A stretch of DNA of 38,331 nt from Gemmatimonadota bacterium (GTDB lineage: Bacteria; Gemmatimonadota; Gemmatimonadetes; Gemmatimonadales; GWC2-71-9): contig CP070716.1 of NCBI GenBank assembly GCA_020350425.1, positions 1,893,981 through 1,932,311 on the forward strand. Direction: 5' to 3'. Shown here piece by piece: positions 16,333 through 23,753 of this stretch; the stretch's first letter is position 1, and every line of letters starts with the position of its first letter. A program made the position numbers and the translations under genes. The notes under the pieces were generated by a model. It saw only the letters and a list, made by a program, of their open reading frames with translations, ran no database searches and was not told the origin of the DNA.

Positions 16333-16336
16333 AGAC

Positions 16337-18433
16337 GTGCGTGTCTATACTGGAGATGCGATTCGGAATGTGGCTGTCGTCGGCCACGGCGCGAGCGGAA
16401 AGACCAGCCTGGTGGATGCACTCGCGTTCGTGGCCGGCAGCAGCTCTCGACACGGCCGAGTAGAAGACGGGACCGCGCTTACCGACTACACCCCCGACGA
16501 GATCGAACGGCAGTACTCCATCAACCTCGCCCTCGCCCACGCCGAGTGGGACCAGACCAAGATCAACTTCATCGACACTCCGGGCTACCTGGATTTCACC
16601 GGCGATGCCATGGCCGGCGTGTACGCGGCCGATACGGTGCTGGTGGTGGTCAGCGCGACGGCAGGCGTCGAGGTGGGCACCGAGATCGTGTGGGAGTACG
16701 CCGAGGCGCGCGGGATGCCCCGGATGTTCTTTCTGTCGCTCCTGGACAAGGAGCATGCGGACTTCGAAAAGGTCTACCGGGACATCAAGGATCATCTGAC
16801 GCCGAGTGTCGTCCCGATCGAGATCCCGGTGGGAGAGGGGCCCGATTTCCACGGCATCATCAACCTCTTCTCCAAGAAGTGCCACATGTACAAGAAGGGC
16901 ACGAAGACCGGCGAGTACGACGAGGTCGACGTGCCCGACGAGTACGCCGAGCGATTCGAGAAGTACCAGCAGGAGCTGATCGAGACGATTGCCACCACGA
17001 ATGACGAGCTGCTCGAGCGGTACCTGGGCGGTGAGGAGATCCCCCGCAACGAGGCCATCGCCGCGCTGAAGGCGGGCATGGCTCGGGGCGAGATCTGCCC
17101 GCTCCTGTGCGGTTCGTCGCACTTGACCTACGGGACCCGAGCGTTGCTCACCAAGCTGGTGGAGCTCGTGCCGGCCGCGACGGAGCGGCCTCCCGTGAAG
17201 GCCGAGACGTGGGGCGACGCCAAGGCGATCGAGCTGGCGCCGACCGATGATGCGCCATTCGTGGCCCAGGTCTTCAAGACGGTCTCCGAGCCGCACGTCG
17301 GCGATGTGTCACTCTTCCGGATCTACTCGGGGAGCGTCGCCAACGGAGCGGAGGTGTACAACGCGCCGCGCAGCACGGTGGAGAAGCTGAATCACCTCTC
17401 GGTGGCTCAGGGGAGGGACCGGGGCGAGGTCCCGATGCTGCACGCCGGCGACATCGGTGTGGTCGCGAAGCTCAAGGACACACACACCAACGACACGCTT
17501 TCCACCGAGGGGAAGAAGGTCGTGATCCCGAAGATCCCCTTCCCCGAACCGCTCACGGTACTGGCGGTGAAGGTCATGAAACGGGGAGAGGAGGACAAAC
17601 TCTCCACGGGGCTGCAGAAGCTGCACGAGGAGGACCCGACGTTCCAGCACACGTATAACGCCGAGCTGGCGCAGACCCTGATCAGTGGCCGCGGAGAGCG
17701 GCATTTGGAGATCATCGTGGGTCGGCTCGAGCGGAAGTTCGGTGTGCACGCCGAGCTGGGGAAGCCACGCATCCCGTACCGGGAGACGTTCAAGGGAAAG
17801 GCGGAGGGACAGGGACGGCACAAGAAGCAGACCGGCGGCCGCGGCCAGTTCGGCGACTGCTGGATCCGCATCGCCCCGCAGGAGCGGGGCGCGGGCTACG
17901 AGTTCGTGGATCAGATCAAGGGGGGCGTGATCCCCAACAAGTACATCCCGGCGGTGAACAAGGGGGTCCAGGAAGCCGCGGCGCGCGGCGTGCTCGCCCA
18001 CTACCCCTGCGTCGACTTCCGCGCGGAATGCTACGACGGCTCGTACCACGACGTGGACTCGAGCGAGCAGTCGTTCAAGATGGCAGGCATCATGGCATTC
18101 CGAAACGTCGCGCCGAGCGCCAAGCCCGTGTTGCTGGAGCCGATTCTCGAGGTGGAAGTGTGGACCCCCGAGGACAACCTCGGGGAGGTCATGGGTGACC
18201 TCTCGTCACGCCGTGGGCAGATCCTCGGCAGCGAGCCGGACCGTCGTCTCACGAAGGTGAAGGCGTTGGTGCCGGAGGCAGAGATGTTCCGCTACGCTAC
18301 GCAGTTGCACTCCATGACCCACGGCCGCGGCACCTTCCGCTGGTCGGTGTCCAGCTACCAGGAGGTCCCGCCCGACGTGGCGGTGAAGATCAAGGAGGAG
18401 CGAGAGAGGGAGCTCGAGGAGGAGAAGAAGTAG
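16337..18433 (+). CDS. fusA: Divergent elongation factor G homologue (EF-G-like GTPase)
   Basis: A 698-aa translational GTPase with the five-domain EF-G plan. G1 is GHGASGKT (residues 16-23) in place of AHIDAGKT, the hallmark of the second EF-G class found in Thermotoga and mycobacteria. Switch I is DYTPDEIERQYSI and G3 is DTPG (80-83). The usual NKxD guanine-specificity motif reads SLLD (134-137), having lost Asn and Lys. Domain III has HEEDPTFQ and SGRGERHLE, domain IV GGRGQFGDCWIRI, and domain V HGRGTFRWSVSSYQEVP. The protein may not be the main elongation factor; some homologues lack ribosome-stimulated GTPase activity or act in other steps. No ribosomal-protein operon surrounds it, as would be usual for the primary fusA. 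Confidence 0.9.
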   Translation: MRVYTGDAIRNVAVVGHGASGKTSLVDALAFVAGSSSRHGRVEDGTALTDYTPDEIERQYSINLALAHAEWDQTKINFIDTPGYLDFTGDAMAGVYAADTVLVVVSATAGVEVGTEIVWEYAEARGMPRMFFLSLLDKEHADFEKVYRDIKDHLTPSVVPIEIPVGEGPDFHGIINLFSKKCHMYKKGTKTGEYDEVDVPDEYAERFEKYQQELIETIATTNDELLERYLGGEEIPRNEAIAALKAGMARGEICPLLCGSSHLTYGTRALLTKLVELVPAATERPPVKAETWGDAKAIELAPTDDAPFVAQVFKTVSEPHVGDVSLFRIYSGSVANGAEVYNAPRSTVEKLNHLSVAQGRDRGEVPMLHAGDIGVVAKLKDTHTNDTLSTEGKKVVIPKIPFPEPLTVLAVKVMKRGEEDKLSTGLQKLHEEDPTFQHTYNAELAQTLISGRGERHLEIIVGRLERKFGVHAELGKPRIPYRETFKGKAEGQGRHKKQTGGRGQFGDCWIRIAPQERGAGYEFVDQIKGGVIPNKYIPAVNKGVQEAAARGVLAHYPCVDFRAECYDGSYHDVDSSEQSFKMAGIMAFRNVAPSAKPVLLEPILEVEVWTPEDNLGEVMGDLSSRRGQILGSEPDRRLTKVKALVPEAEMFRYATQLHSMTHGRGTFRWSVSSYQEVPPDVAVKIKEERERELEEEKK

Positions 18434-18436
18434 TCG

Positions 18437-18470
18437 GAAGGGCCCGCATTCGCGGGCCCTTCGTCATTTC
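18437..18470. terminator. Bidirectional terminator between the EF-G homologue and kamA
   Basis: GAAGGGCCCGC (18437-18447) and GCGGGCCCTTC (18452-18462) form a perfect 11-bp stem with an ATTC loop, four bases after the EF-G stop and two before the kamA stop. A loose T-rich stretch follows on the plus side. It probably serves both convergent genes. Confidence 0.75.
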
Positions 18471-19663
18471 TTGCGTTTGGCGGAGCGGCGGTTGCCGTTG
18501 CCGTTGCCGGACCGCTTCCGCGTCGCCCGCTTCCGCGTGGACCGCAACTGCGGGTCCGCCTCGATCCCATATTCCGGCTCGTGGATCCCCGCGGCGACCA
18601 GGGTCCCTTCCCGTGGCTGCTTCCAGACGTAGCGCTCGCCGCGGTAGTTCCGCAGCACGACCTCATTGTCGTTGATCTCCTCGACGTACTCCGGCAGGAG
18701 TGGGACCTTGCCGCCGCCGCCCGGAGCGTCGATGGCGAAGTGTGGTACGGCCAGCCCGCTGGTCCAGCCGCGCAGCCCTTCCACGATCTCGAGGCCCTTC
18801 AGCACGTTCGTCTTGAAGTGCTCCACGCCGGCGACATTGTCGCACATATAGAGGTAGTAGGGGCGGACGCGCGCCGCGACGAGCCGCTGCATCAGCTCCT
18901 TCATGGTCTCGACGTCGTCGTTGATCCCCTTGAGCAGCACGGTCTGGCATCCCAGCGGCACGCCGGCGTCCGCGAGCATCCCGAGGCCACGCACGGCCGC
19001 GGGGGTGAGCTCGATCGGATGGTTGAAGTGCGTATTGATGTAGAGCGGATGGTGCTTCTTGAGCACTGCGCAGAGCTCGGGGGTGATCCGCTCCGGGAGG
19101 TGGCACGGCACCCGGCTCCCGATGCGGACAATCTCCAGGTGCTTGATCTTCCGCAACCGTCCCAGGATCAGATCGAGACGCCGATCCGAGAGCAGCAAGG
19201 GGTCACCTCCCGAGAGGATGACGTCGCGGATCTCCGCATGCTCCTCGAGGTAGGCGAATCCGCTCTCGAGCTGCGACATCGGAATCTTGTCCGGGTCGCC
19301 AACCTTGCGCCGTCGGGTGCAGAACCGGCAGTAGGCAGCGCACACGGGACTCACGAGAAAGAGCGCTCGATCGGGGTATCGGTGCGTGATGTTGGGCACC
19401 GGACTATCGGCATCCTCGTTCAGGCTGTCCATCACGCCGTCGACGACCTCGAGTTCCTGGAGGTCGGGGACGTACTGCTGCCAGATCACGTCCCCCGGCT
19501 TCTCGATGAGGTCGATCATGGCCGGCGAGATGCGGAGCTCGAAGTTGTCCACTGCCTGCTGCAGCCGCACGATGTCCGGGAAGTGCTCTGGCCCGAACCG
19601 ATCGGCGAGCTGCCGCAGCGAGCGGATGCCCCGGTCGTGTAGGAGCTTCTGCCATTCAGCCAT
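18464..19663 (-). CDS. kamA: Lysine 2,3-aminomutase (radical SAM, PLP)
   Basis: A 399-aa enzyme that converts L-lysine to beta-lysine with a [4Fe-4S] cluster, S-adenosylmethionine and PLP. The cluster Cys are in CAAYCRFC (C108, C112, C115), followed by R117, the residue that binds the substrate carboxylate. The PLP Lys is K319 in GGGGKVP. The two Asp that hold the lysine side-chain amine in the clostridial enzyme are present at the same spacing, D275 (YMCDN) and D312 (AIDAPGG), which favours lysine over glutamate. Oddly, the last 26 or so residues are a basic Arg/Lys tail (RSTRKRATRKRS to SAKRKK). The ATG overlaps the GNAT stop by eight bases, so it is the last gene of the beta-lysine operon. 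Confidence 0.93.
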   Translation of the reverse strand: MAEWQKLLHDRGIRSLRQLADRFGPEHFPDIVRLQQAVDNFELRISPAMIDLIEKPGDVIWQQYVPDLQELEVVDGVMDSLNEDADSPVPNITHRYPDRALFLVSPVCAAYCRFCTRRRKVGDPDKIPMSQLESGFAYLEEHAEIRDVILSGGDPLLLSDRRLDLILGRLRKIKHLEIVRIGSRVPCHLPERITPELCAVLKKHHPLYINTHFNHPIELTPAAVRGLGMLADAGVPLGCQTVLLKGINDDVETMKELMQRLVAARVRPYYLYMCDNVAGVEHFKTNVLKGLEIVEGLRGWTSGLAVPHFAIDAPGGGGKVPLLPEYVEEINDNEVVLRNYRGERYVWKQPREGTLVAAGIHEPEYGIEADPQLRSTRKRATRKRSGNGNGNRRSAKRKK

Positions 19664-20177
19664 CGTGTCCCGTCCCTGCTGGGGGAGGAGCCAGCGGTCT
19701 CGTGTACACGATCAGGTCCTCGCCCGCCGCGTAGTACTCCGCGATGCGGGCGGCGCGGTCGTACCCCAGGGCCTCGTAGAACGCCCGTGTGGGTCGGTAG
19801 TCGTCTCGAGAGGACGTCTCCACCACCACGAGGCGTCCGCCCAGTCGGTGGATTGCCTCTTCGCTCGCCGCCATGAGCGAGCGTCCCACTCCGAGCCGGT
19901 GCACCTGCGGGTCCACCACGATCCAGTAGAGGTCCCAGGTTGCGACCGTGCAGGGGGTGGGGCCGTACAGCGTGAACCCAACGAGCCTCTCATCGTCGTA
20001 CGCCCCGAGCGCGTGATAGTCGACTCCGGGAGCGGCGATGGCATCATCGAACACCTCCAGTGCCACGTCCACCTCGTCGGGGCGGAAGACCTGTGTCGCC
20101 TCCGCCATCCCGCGCACCCGGTCGCGGTCTTCGGCGCGCGGCGCGCGCAGGGCGATCACGGAATCGCGCACGGTCAT
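19656..20177 (-). CDS. GNAT-family N-acetyltransferase
   Basis: A 173-aa GNAT-fold protein. The acetyl-CoA-binding motif A is VVDPQVHRLGVGRSLMAASEEA's central Q/R-x-x-G-x-G/A pattern (residues about 93-103), and motif B is TRAFYEALGYDRAARIAEYY. GNATs transfer an acyl group from CoA to an amine. Sandwiched between ATP-grasp ligases and lysine 2,3-aminomutase, it plausibly acetylates beta-lysine or its conjugate, as AblB does when making the osmolyte N-epsilon-acetyl-beta-lysine; that is inference, and the protein is shorter than typical AblB. ATG at 20177 overlaps the upstream stop as ATGA, and its stop overlaps kamA. Confidence 0.88.
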   Translation of the reverse strand: MTVRDSVIALRAPRAEDRDRVRGMAEATQVFRPDEVDVALEVFDDAIAAPGVDYHALGAYDDERLVGFTLYGPTPCTVATWDLYWIVVDPQVHRLGVGRSLMAASEEAIHRLGGRLVVVETSSRDDYRPTRAFYEALGYDRAARIAEYYAAGEDLIVYTRPLAPPPAGTGHDG

Positions 20178-21187
20178 GCCACTTGCTGTGCGTCGGTGCT
20201 CGGCGTCAACACCCGTCTGGGACGCTTCGCGGCGGTCGGCGCGACGGCGGCATCCAGCACCTGCGACACCAGCGCGTCGTAGGACCAGCCGTAGGCCCGA
20301 GCCATGTTCGCCAGCCCGGCGTCGGTCGAGATGTCGGGGCTGGGGTTCACCTCCAGCACCCAGGGCACGCCGTCGTCGTCCACCCGCATGTCGACCCGCC
20401 CGTAGCCGGACCCGTCCACGGTGCGCCACGCGGCATGCGCCGTGTCGAGGATGTGACGTTCCAGCTCGGGGTCAACCTTGGCGGGGCACACGGGCTGCGT
20501 GCCGGCGAACTCGGGGCTGCTTTCGGCCCACTTCGCGTCGAACGATACGATGTGCCAGGCGCCGTCGGGCATCCGACCGAAGTCGATCTCGGAGAGCGGC
20601 AGCGTGTGCGTGCCCACGATCGCGGCGGCGATCTCGCGGCCGCGCACGTACTCCTGGACCATGAGCTCGCCGTACTGCTCCCGCATGGCGACGACGCGCG
20701 CCGTGAGTTCCTCCCGCGTCGTCACGACCGACCGCTGCTCGATCCCTACGCTGGCGTCTTCCTCCGCCGGCTTGACGATGGCCGGCAAAGGGAAGTCGGC
20801 CGGCGTCGCCGACTGACTGGGCAGGTACCAGCGGGGAATGGGGAGTCCGGCCGACTCGAGCAGGGCGTTGAGCAGCGGCTTCCGGTGGCACACCGTCATC
20901 ATCCACGCCGACCCGCCGGTGAAGGGGACCCCGGTCAGCTCGATCGCCGACGCGACCTTGTACTCCATGTAGCTGGCACCCGCCACTCCCTCACAGAGGT
21001 TGAACACCACGTCCGACTGGCGGATGGTGTCCAACCAGGCGAGGTCGGGAAGCACCGGGACCTTGGTGACCGTGTGCCCGGCCCGCGTCAAGGCTTGAGT
21101 CACCTCCGCCACGACGTCCAGGACCGACTGGATGTCTTCCGGGCTCCAGTCGGCCGCGCCGCCGTCGTAGATCACGGCGACGTTCAG
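20174..21187 (-). CDS. ATP-grasp ligase 2 (D-Ala-D-Ala ligase-like), probable CTG start
   Basis: A 337-aa ATP-grasp enzyme; the family joins a carboxylate to an amine through an acyl-phosphate. N-terminal NVAVIYDGG is the first strand of the pre-ATP-grasp fold, LPAIVKPAEEDASVGI the ATP-binding segment, MVQEYVRGREI the second, and GRVDMRVDDDG plus VLEVNPSPDIS supply the metal ligands. No ATG or GTG starts it properly: the first GTG would remove the first strand. CTG at 21187 overlaps the upstream stop (CTGA) and has AGGAG seven bases before it, so CTG is the likely start. The ligation partners are unknown; context suggests a beta-lysine-containing product. Confidence 0.87.
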   Translation of the reverse strand: MNVAVIYDGGAADWSPEDIQSVLDVVAEVTQALTRAGHTVTKVPVLPDLAWLDTIRQSDVVFNLCEGVAGASYMEYKVASAIELTGVPFTGGSAWMMTVCHRKPLLNALLESAGLPIPRWYLPSQSATPADFPLPAIVKPAEEDASVGIEQRSVVTTREELTARVVAMREQYGELMVQEYVRGREIAAAIVGTHTLPLSEIDFGRMPDGAWHIVSFDAKWAESSPEFAGTQPVCPAKVDPELERHILDTAHAAWRTVDGSGYGRVDMRVDDDGVPWVLEVNPSPDISTDAGLANMARAYGWSYDALVSQVLDAAVAPTAAKRPRRVLTPSTDAQQVA

Positions 21188-22275
21188 CGTGACGCTCCTG
21201 CGAGGGTGGGCGCCGGCAGTTCCTTTCCCGTTGCACGTCTCCAGGCAATCCTGGTGACGGCCTGAATCAGCTCGTCGTAGCTCATGCCAGCCACCGACGC
21301 CGCACACGGAAAACAGCTGTGGGCGCCCGGATCGGGCATCACCCCCGGGAGGGGATTCACTTCCAGGACGTACGGCAATCCGTCGGCGTCGAGGCGGAGG
21401 TCGACACGTGACCAGTCGCGGCACCCGAGGGCGTGGTACGCGGCGAGCGCCGTCGCCCTGATTCGGTCGGCCAGGCCGTCGGGGACCTGCGCCGGGCACT
21501 CGAGCACGTCGAGGCTGCTGTCGGGTTGATCCCACAGCCACTTGGCCTCGTACCCCATGATGGGGAGTGCGCCGTCGGGGAGCGCGCCGAACCGATAGCG
21601 GATGAGGGGCAGGACCTCGGCGTCCGAGCCGTTGCCGAGGATCGCCGCCGTGAACTCGTCGCCAGGCAGATAGCTCTCGGCCAGCACCGGCTGCCGATAC
21701 GTGGCCAGCAGCTCCCGCGAGCGCTCGCGGGCGACCTCCAGGGTCGGGGCGTGGTTGGCCTCCCCTATTCCTTTAGAGGACCCCTCCCAAACCGGCTTCA
21801 GGAAGAGCGGGTAGCGCATCGCCCCGTTCAGGCTGGCCACGTCGGCTTCGGTCTCGATGAGCAGGAACCCCGGCGTAGGGACCCCGCGCTGCACGAACGT
21901 CTCCTTGGCGCGTCCCTTGTGGAGTGCCAGGGCCAGTGTGAGGGGATCACTGCCCAGGTAAGGGATGCCGAAGAACTCGGCAATGGCCGGCACGTGCGAC
22001 TCGCGGCTGGGACCGCTCACGCCCTCAGCCATGTTGAACAGGAAGTCCACCCGCGCGTCGCGCAGGCGCGTCGGGAAGTCGTCGACTGCCTCGAGCGGGA
22101 CCACGTCGCCGAAGATGCCGAGCGCGTTGCCGACCGCCTCGATGGTCTCGGGGTCGTCCCACTCGACGAACGCGTCTGCGGGCTCGGACGGCTCACGCGA
22201 AGAGACGCGACCGTCGCCGCCACCTCGCCAGGTGACGTCGTCCGGTCGCTGGTTGTACGCGAGCCCTATTCGCAT
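21184..22275 (-). CDS. ATP-grasp ligase 1 (D-Ala-D-Ala ligase-like)
   Basis: A 363-aa ATP-grasp enzyme, the first gene of the operon. It starts MRIGLAYNQRPDDV and has FLFNMAEGVSGPSRES, a segment like the FN-x-x-EG loop of D-Ala-D-Ala ligases. The ATP-binding segment is PLFLKPVWEGSSKGI, the next is LAESYLPGDEFTAAI, and metal ligands are in SRVDLRLDADG and VLEVNPLPGVMP. It is homologous to, but distinct from, its neighbour. No MurC/DdlB cell-wall genes are nearby, so ordinary peptidoglycan D-Ala-D-Ala synthesis is unlikely. ATG at 22275 has GGAG five bases upstream and lies behind a good promoter. Confidence 0.9.
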   Translation of the reverse strand: MRIGLAYNQRPDDVTWRGGGDGRVSSREPSEPADAFVEWDDPETIEAVGNALGIFGDVVPLEAVDDFPTRLRDARVDFLFNMAEGVSGPSRESHVPAIAEFFGIPYLGSDPLTLALALHKGRAKETFVQRGVPTPGFLLIETEADVASLNGAMRYPLFLKPVWEGSSKGIGEANHAPTLEVARERSRELLATYRQPVLAESYLPGDEFTAAILGNGSDAEVLPLIRYRFGALPDGALPIMGYEAKWLWDQPDSSLDVLECPAQVPDGLADRIRATALAAYHALGCRDWSRVDLRLDADGLPYVLEVNPLPGVMPDPGAHSCFPCAASVAGMSYDELIQAVTRIAWRRATGKELPAPTLAGASR

Positions 22276-22295
22276 CGAACTCCATCGCAGGTTCT

Positions 22296-22356
22296 TGTTG
22301 CGCAACACGATAAGAAATGCCGAACCGATTGGCAATACTTTTTTCGGAGCTTTTTT
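22296..22356 (-). promoter_or_regulatory. Promoter of the ATP-grasp/GNAT/kamA operon with A-tracts and palindrome
   Basis: On the minus strand TTGCCA (22330-22335), a 17-bp spacer and TATCGT (22307-22312) form a sigma-70-like promoter, with a start predicted near 22300. Two runs of six A (22339-22344 and 22351-22356), 12 bp apart just upstream of the -35, look like an UP element or bent DNA. A perfect 12-bp palindrome, TGTTGCGCAACA (22296-22307), covers the predicted start and is a candidate operator. The rest of the 181-bp gap, up to 22456, shows nothing else. Confidence 0.55.
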
Positions 22357-22456
22357 CAACTACTGGTGGCCGGCGCGACACGATGTGCCGCCCGTCACAG
22401 GTGCGAGTCGGGGTGATGAGCGTCGGTGGGAGGTGGAGTGCTTCGGAGTCGAGGGC

Positions 22457-22942
22457 TCAGCGTCGCTCGTAGAGCCGGAAGCTGAAGGCGTGGGCGTGCC
22501 GCGCATCACTTTCGTGTCGCTCGTCGGCCTGTAGCCGCCATTCGGACTCGTCGAAGGGTGGGAAGTAGGTGTCTCCGGCGACGTCGGCGTGGACCACGGT
22601 CAGGTAGAGGCGATCCGCTCGTGGCAGTGCGAGCCGGTAGATCTCGGCGCCGCCGGCGATGAACACCTCGTCGTCGTCGCCGGCGAGGTGCAGGGCCTCC
22701 TCCAGCGCCGCCACGACCTCGGCACCCTCGTACCGGCGCTCGGAGCTGCGGCTGATGACGATGTTGCGGCGGCCGGGCAGGGGCCCGTCGAGGGTCTCAT
22801 AGGTGGCGCGACCCATCACCACGGCGTGGCCCATGGTGAGGCGCTTGAACCGCTGCATGTCGCTGGGCAGGCGCCAGGGGAGAGCGTCGCCGCGGCCGAT
22901 CACACGGTTCTCGGCCATCGCCGCGATGAGGGATACGATCAG
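22457..22942 (-). CDS. folA: Dihydrofolate reductase, probable CTG start
   Basis: A 161-aa enzyme that regenerates tetrahydrofolate from the dihydrofolate released by thymidylate synthase. It reads [19 protein letters not shown] at the start, [17 protein letters not shown] with the acidic active-site residue, and [18 protein letters not shown] for NADPH. The first ATG is at 22918 but would delete the first strand, IVSLIAA, which DHFRs need. CTG at 22942 restores it and overlaps the thyA stop as CTGA, so CTG is the likely start. An AGGGTGG six bases upstream could serve as ribosome binding site. Coupling to thyA makes functional sense. Confidence 0.9.
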   Translation of the reverse strand: MIVSLIAAMAENRVIGRGDALPWRLPSDMQRFKRLTMGHAVVMGRATYETLDGPLPGRRNIVISRSSERRYEGAEVVAALEEALHLAGDDDEVFIAGGAEIYRLALPRADRLYLTVVHADVAGDTYFPPFDESEWRLQADERHESDARHAHAFSFRLYERR

Positions 22943-23733
22943 ACGGCCACCCTCGCCTTGATGTGGGGGTGCGGGTCGTAGCCCTCCACCGTGACGTCCT
23001 CGAAGGTGAAGTCGAAGATCGAGCGGATGGCCGGATTGAGCTTCACGGTGGGCAGCGGCCGGGGCTCGCGCGAGAGCTGGAGCCGCGCCTGCTCCAGGTG
23101 ATTGGCGTACAGGTGGGCATCGCCGAACGTGTGGATGAACTCGCCCGGCTCCAGGTCGGTCACCTGGGCGACCATCGTGGTGAGCAGGGCGTAGGACGCG
23201 ACGTTAAACGGGACGCCGAGGAAGGTGTCCGCGCTGCGCTGGTAGAGCTGGCACGACAGCCGGCCCTGGCTCACGTAGAACTGAAACAGCACGTGGCACG
23301 GCAGCAGCGCCATGCGCGGCAGCTCCGCGACGTTCCAGGTGCTCACGAGGATGCGTCGCGAGTCCGGGTCCTCCCGGATCTGCTGGACCGCCCGGGAGAT
23401 CTGGTCGATGTGCTCGCCGCCCGGCGCCGGCCAGGAGCGCCACTGCGCGCCGTAGACGGGGCCGAGGTCCCCGCGCTCGTCCGCCCACTCGTCCCAGATG
23501 GAGACCCCCCGGTCTCGGAGGTACGCGACGTTGGTGTCGCCCTGCAGGAACCACAGGAGCTCGTGGACGATCGACTTCAGGTGGAGCTTCTTGGTGGTGA
23601 CGAGCGGGAACCCCTGGCGCAGATCGAACCGCATCTGATACCCGAAGACGCTGAGCGTCCCCGTGCCGGTACGGTCGCGCTTCGGCTGCCCGTGGTCGAG
23701 GATATGCTGCAGTAGGTCGAGGTACTGTCTCAT
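22939..23733 (-). CDS. thyA: Thymidylate synthase
   Basis: A 264-aa enzyme, the same length as the E. coli protein, that methylates dUMP to dTMP using methylene-tetrahydrofolate. [11 protein letters not shown] binds phosphate and folate near the N-terminus, the nucleophile is C146 in [12 protein letters not shown], and [18 protein letters not shown] is the dUMP-binding region. The C-terminus ends in HIKARVAV, as is usual. The stop overlaps the DHFR start. The squalene/phytoene synthase gene ends 20 bases upstream of its ATG. Confidence 0.97.
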   Translation of the reverse strand: MRQYLDLLQHILDHGQPKRDRTGTGTLSVFGYQMRFDLRQGFPLVTTKKLHLKSIVHELLWFLQGDTNVAYLRDRGVSIWDEWADERGDLGPVYGAQWRSWPAPGGEHIDQISRAVQQIREDPDSRRILVSTWNVAELPRMALLPCHVLFQFYVSQGRLSCQLYQRSADTFLGVPFNVASYALLTTMVAQVTDLEPGEFIHTFGDAHLYANHLEQARLQLSREPRPLPTVKLNPAIRSIFDFTFEDVTVEGYDPHPHIKARVAV

Positions 23734-23753
23734 GGCTTCGCTCTATCCACTAT

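Noticed and set aside
15731..16336. 200-residue upstream extension of the EF-G homologue
   Set aside because: It runs antisense through the SDR gene and has no EF-G similarity; the ten-base Shine-Dalgarno marks GTG 16337.
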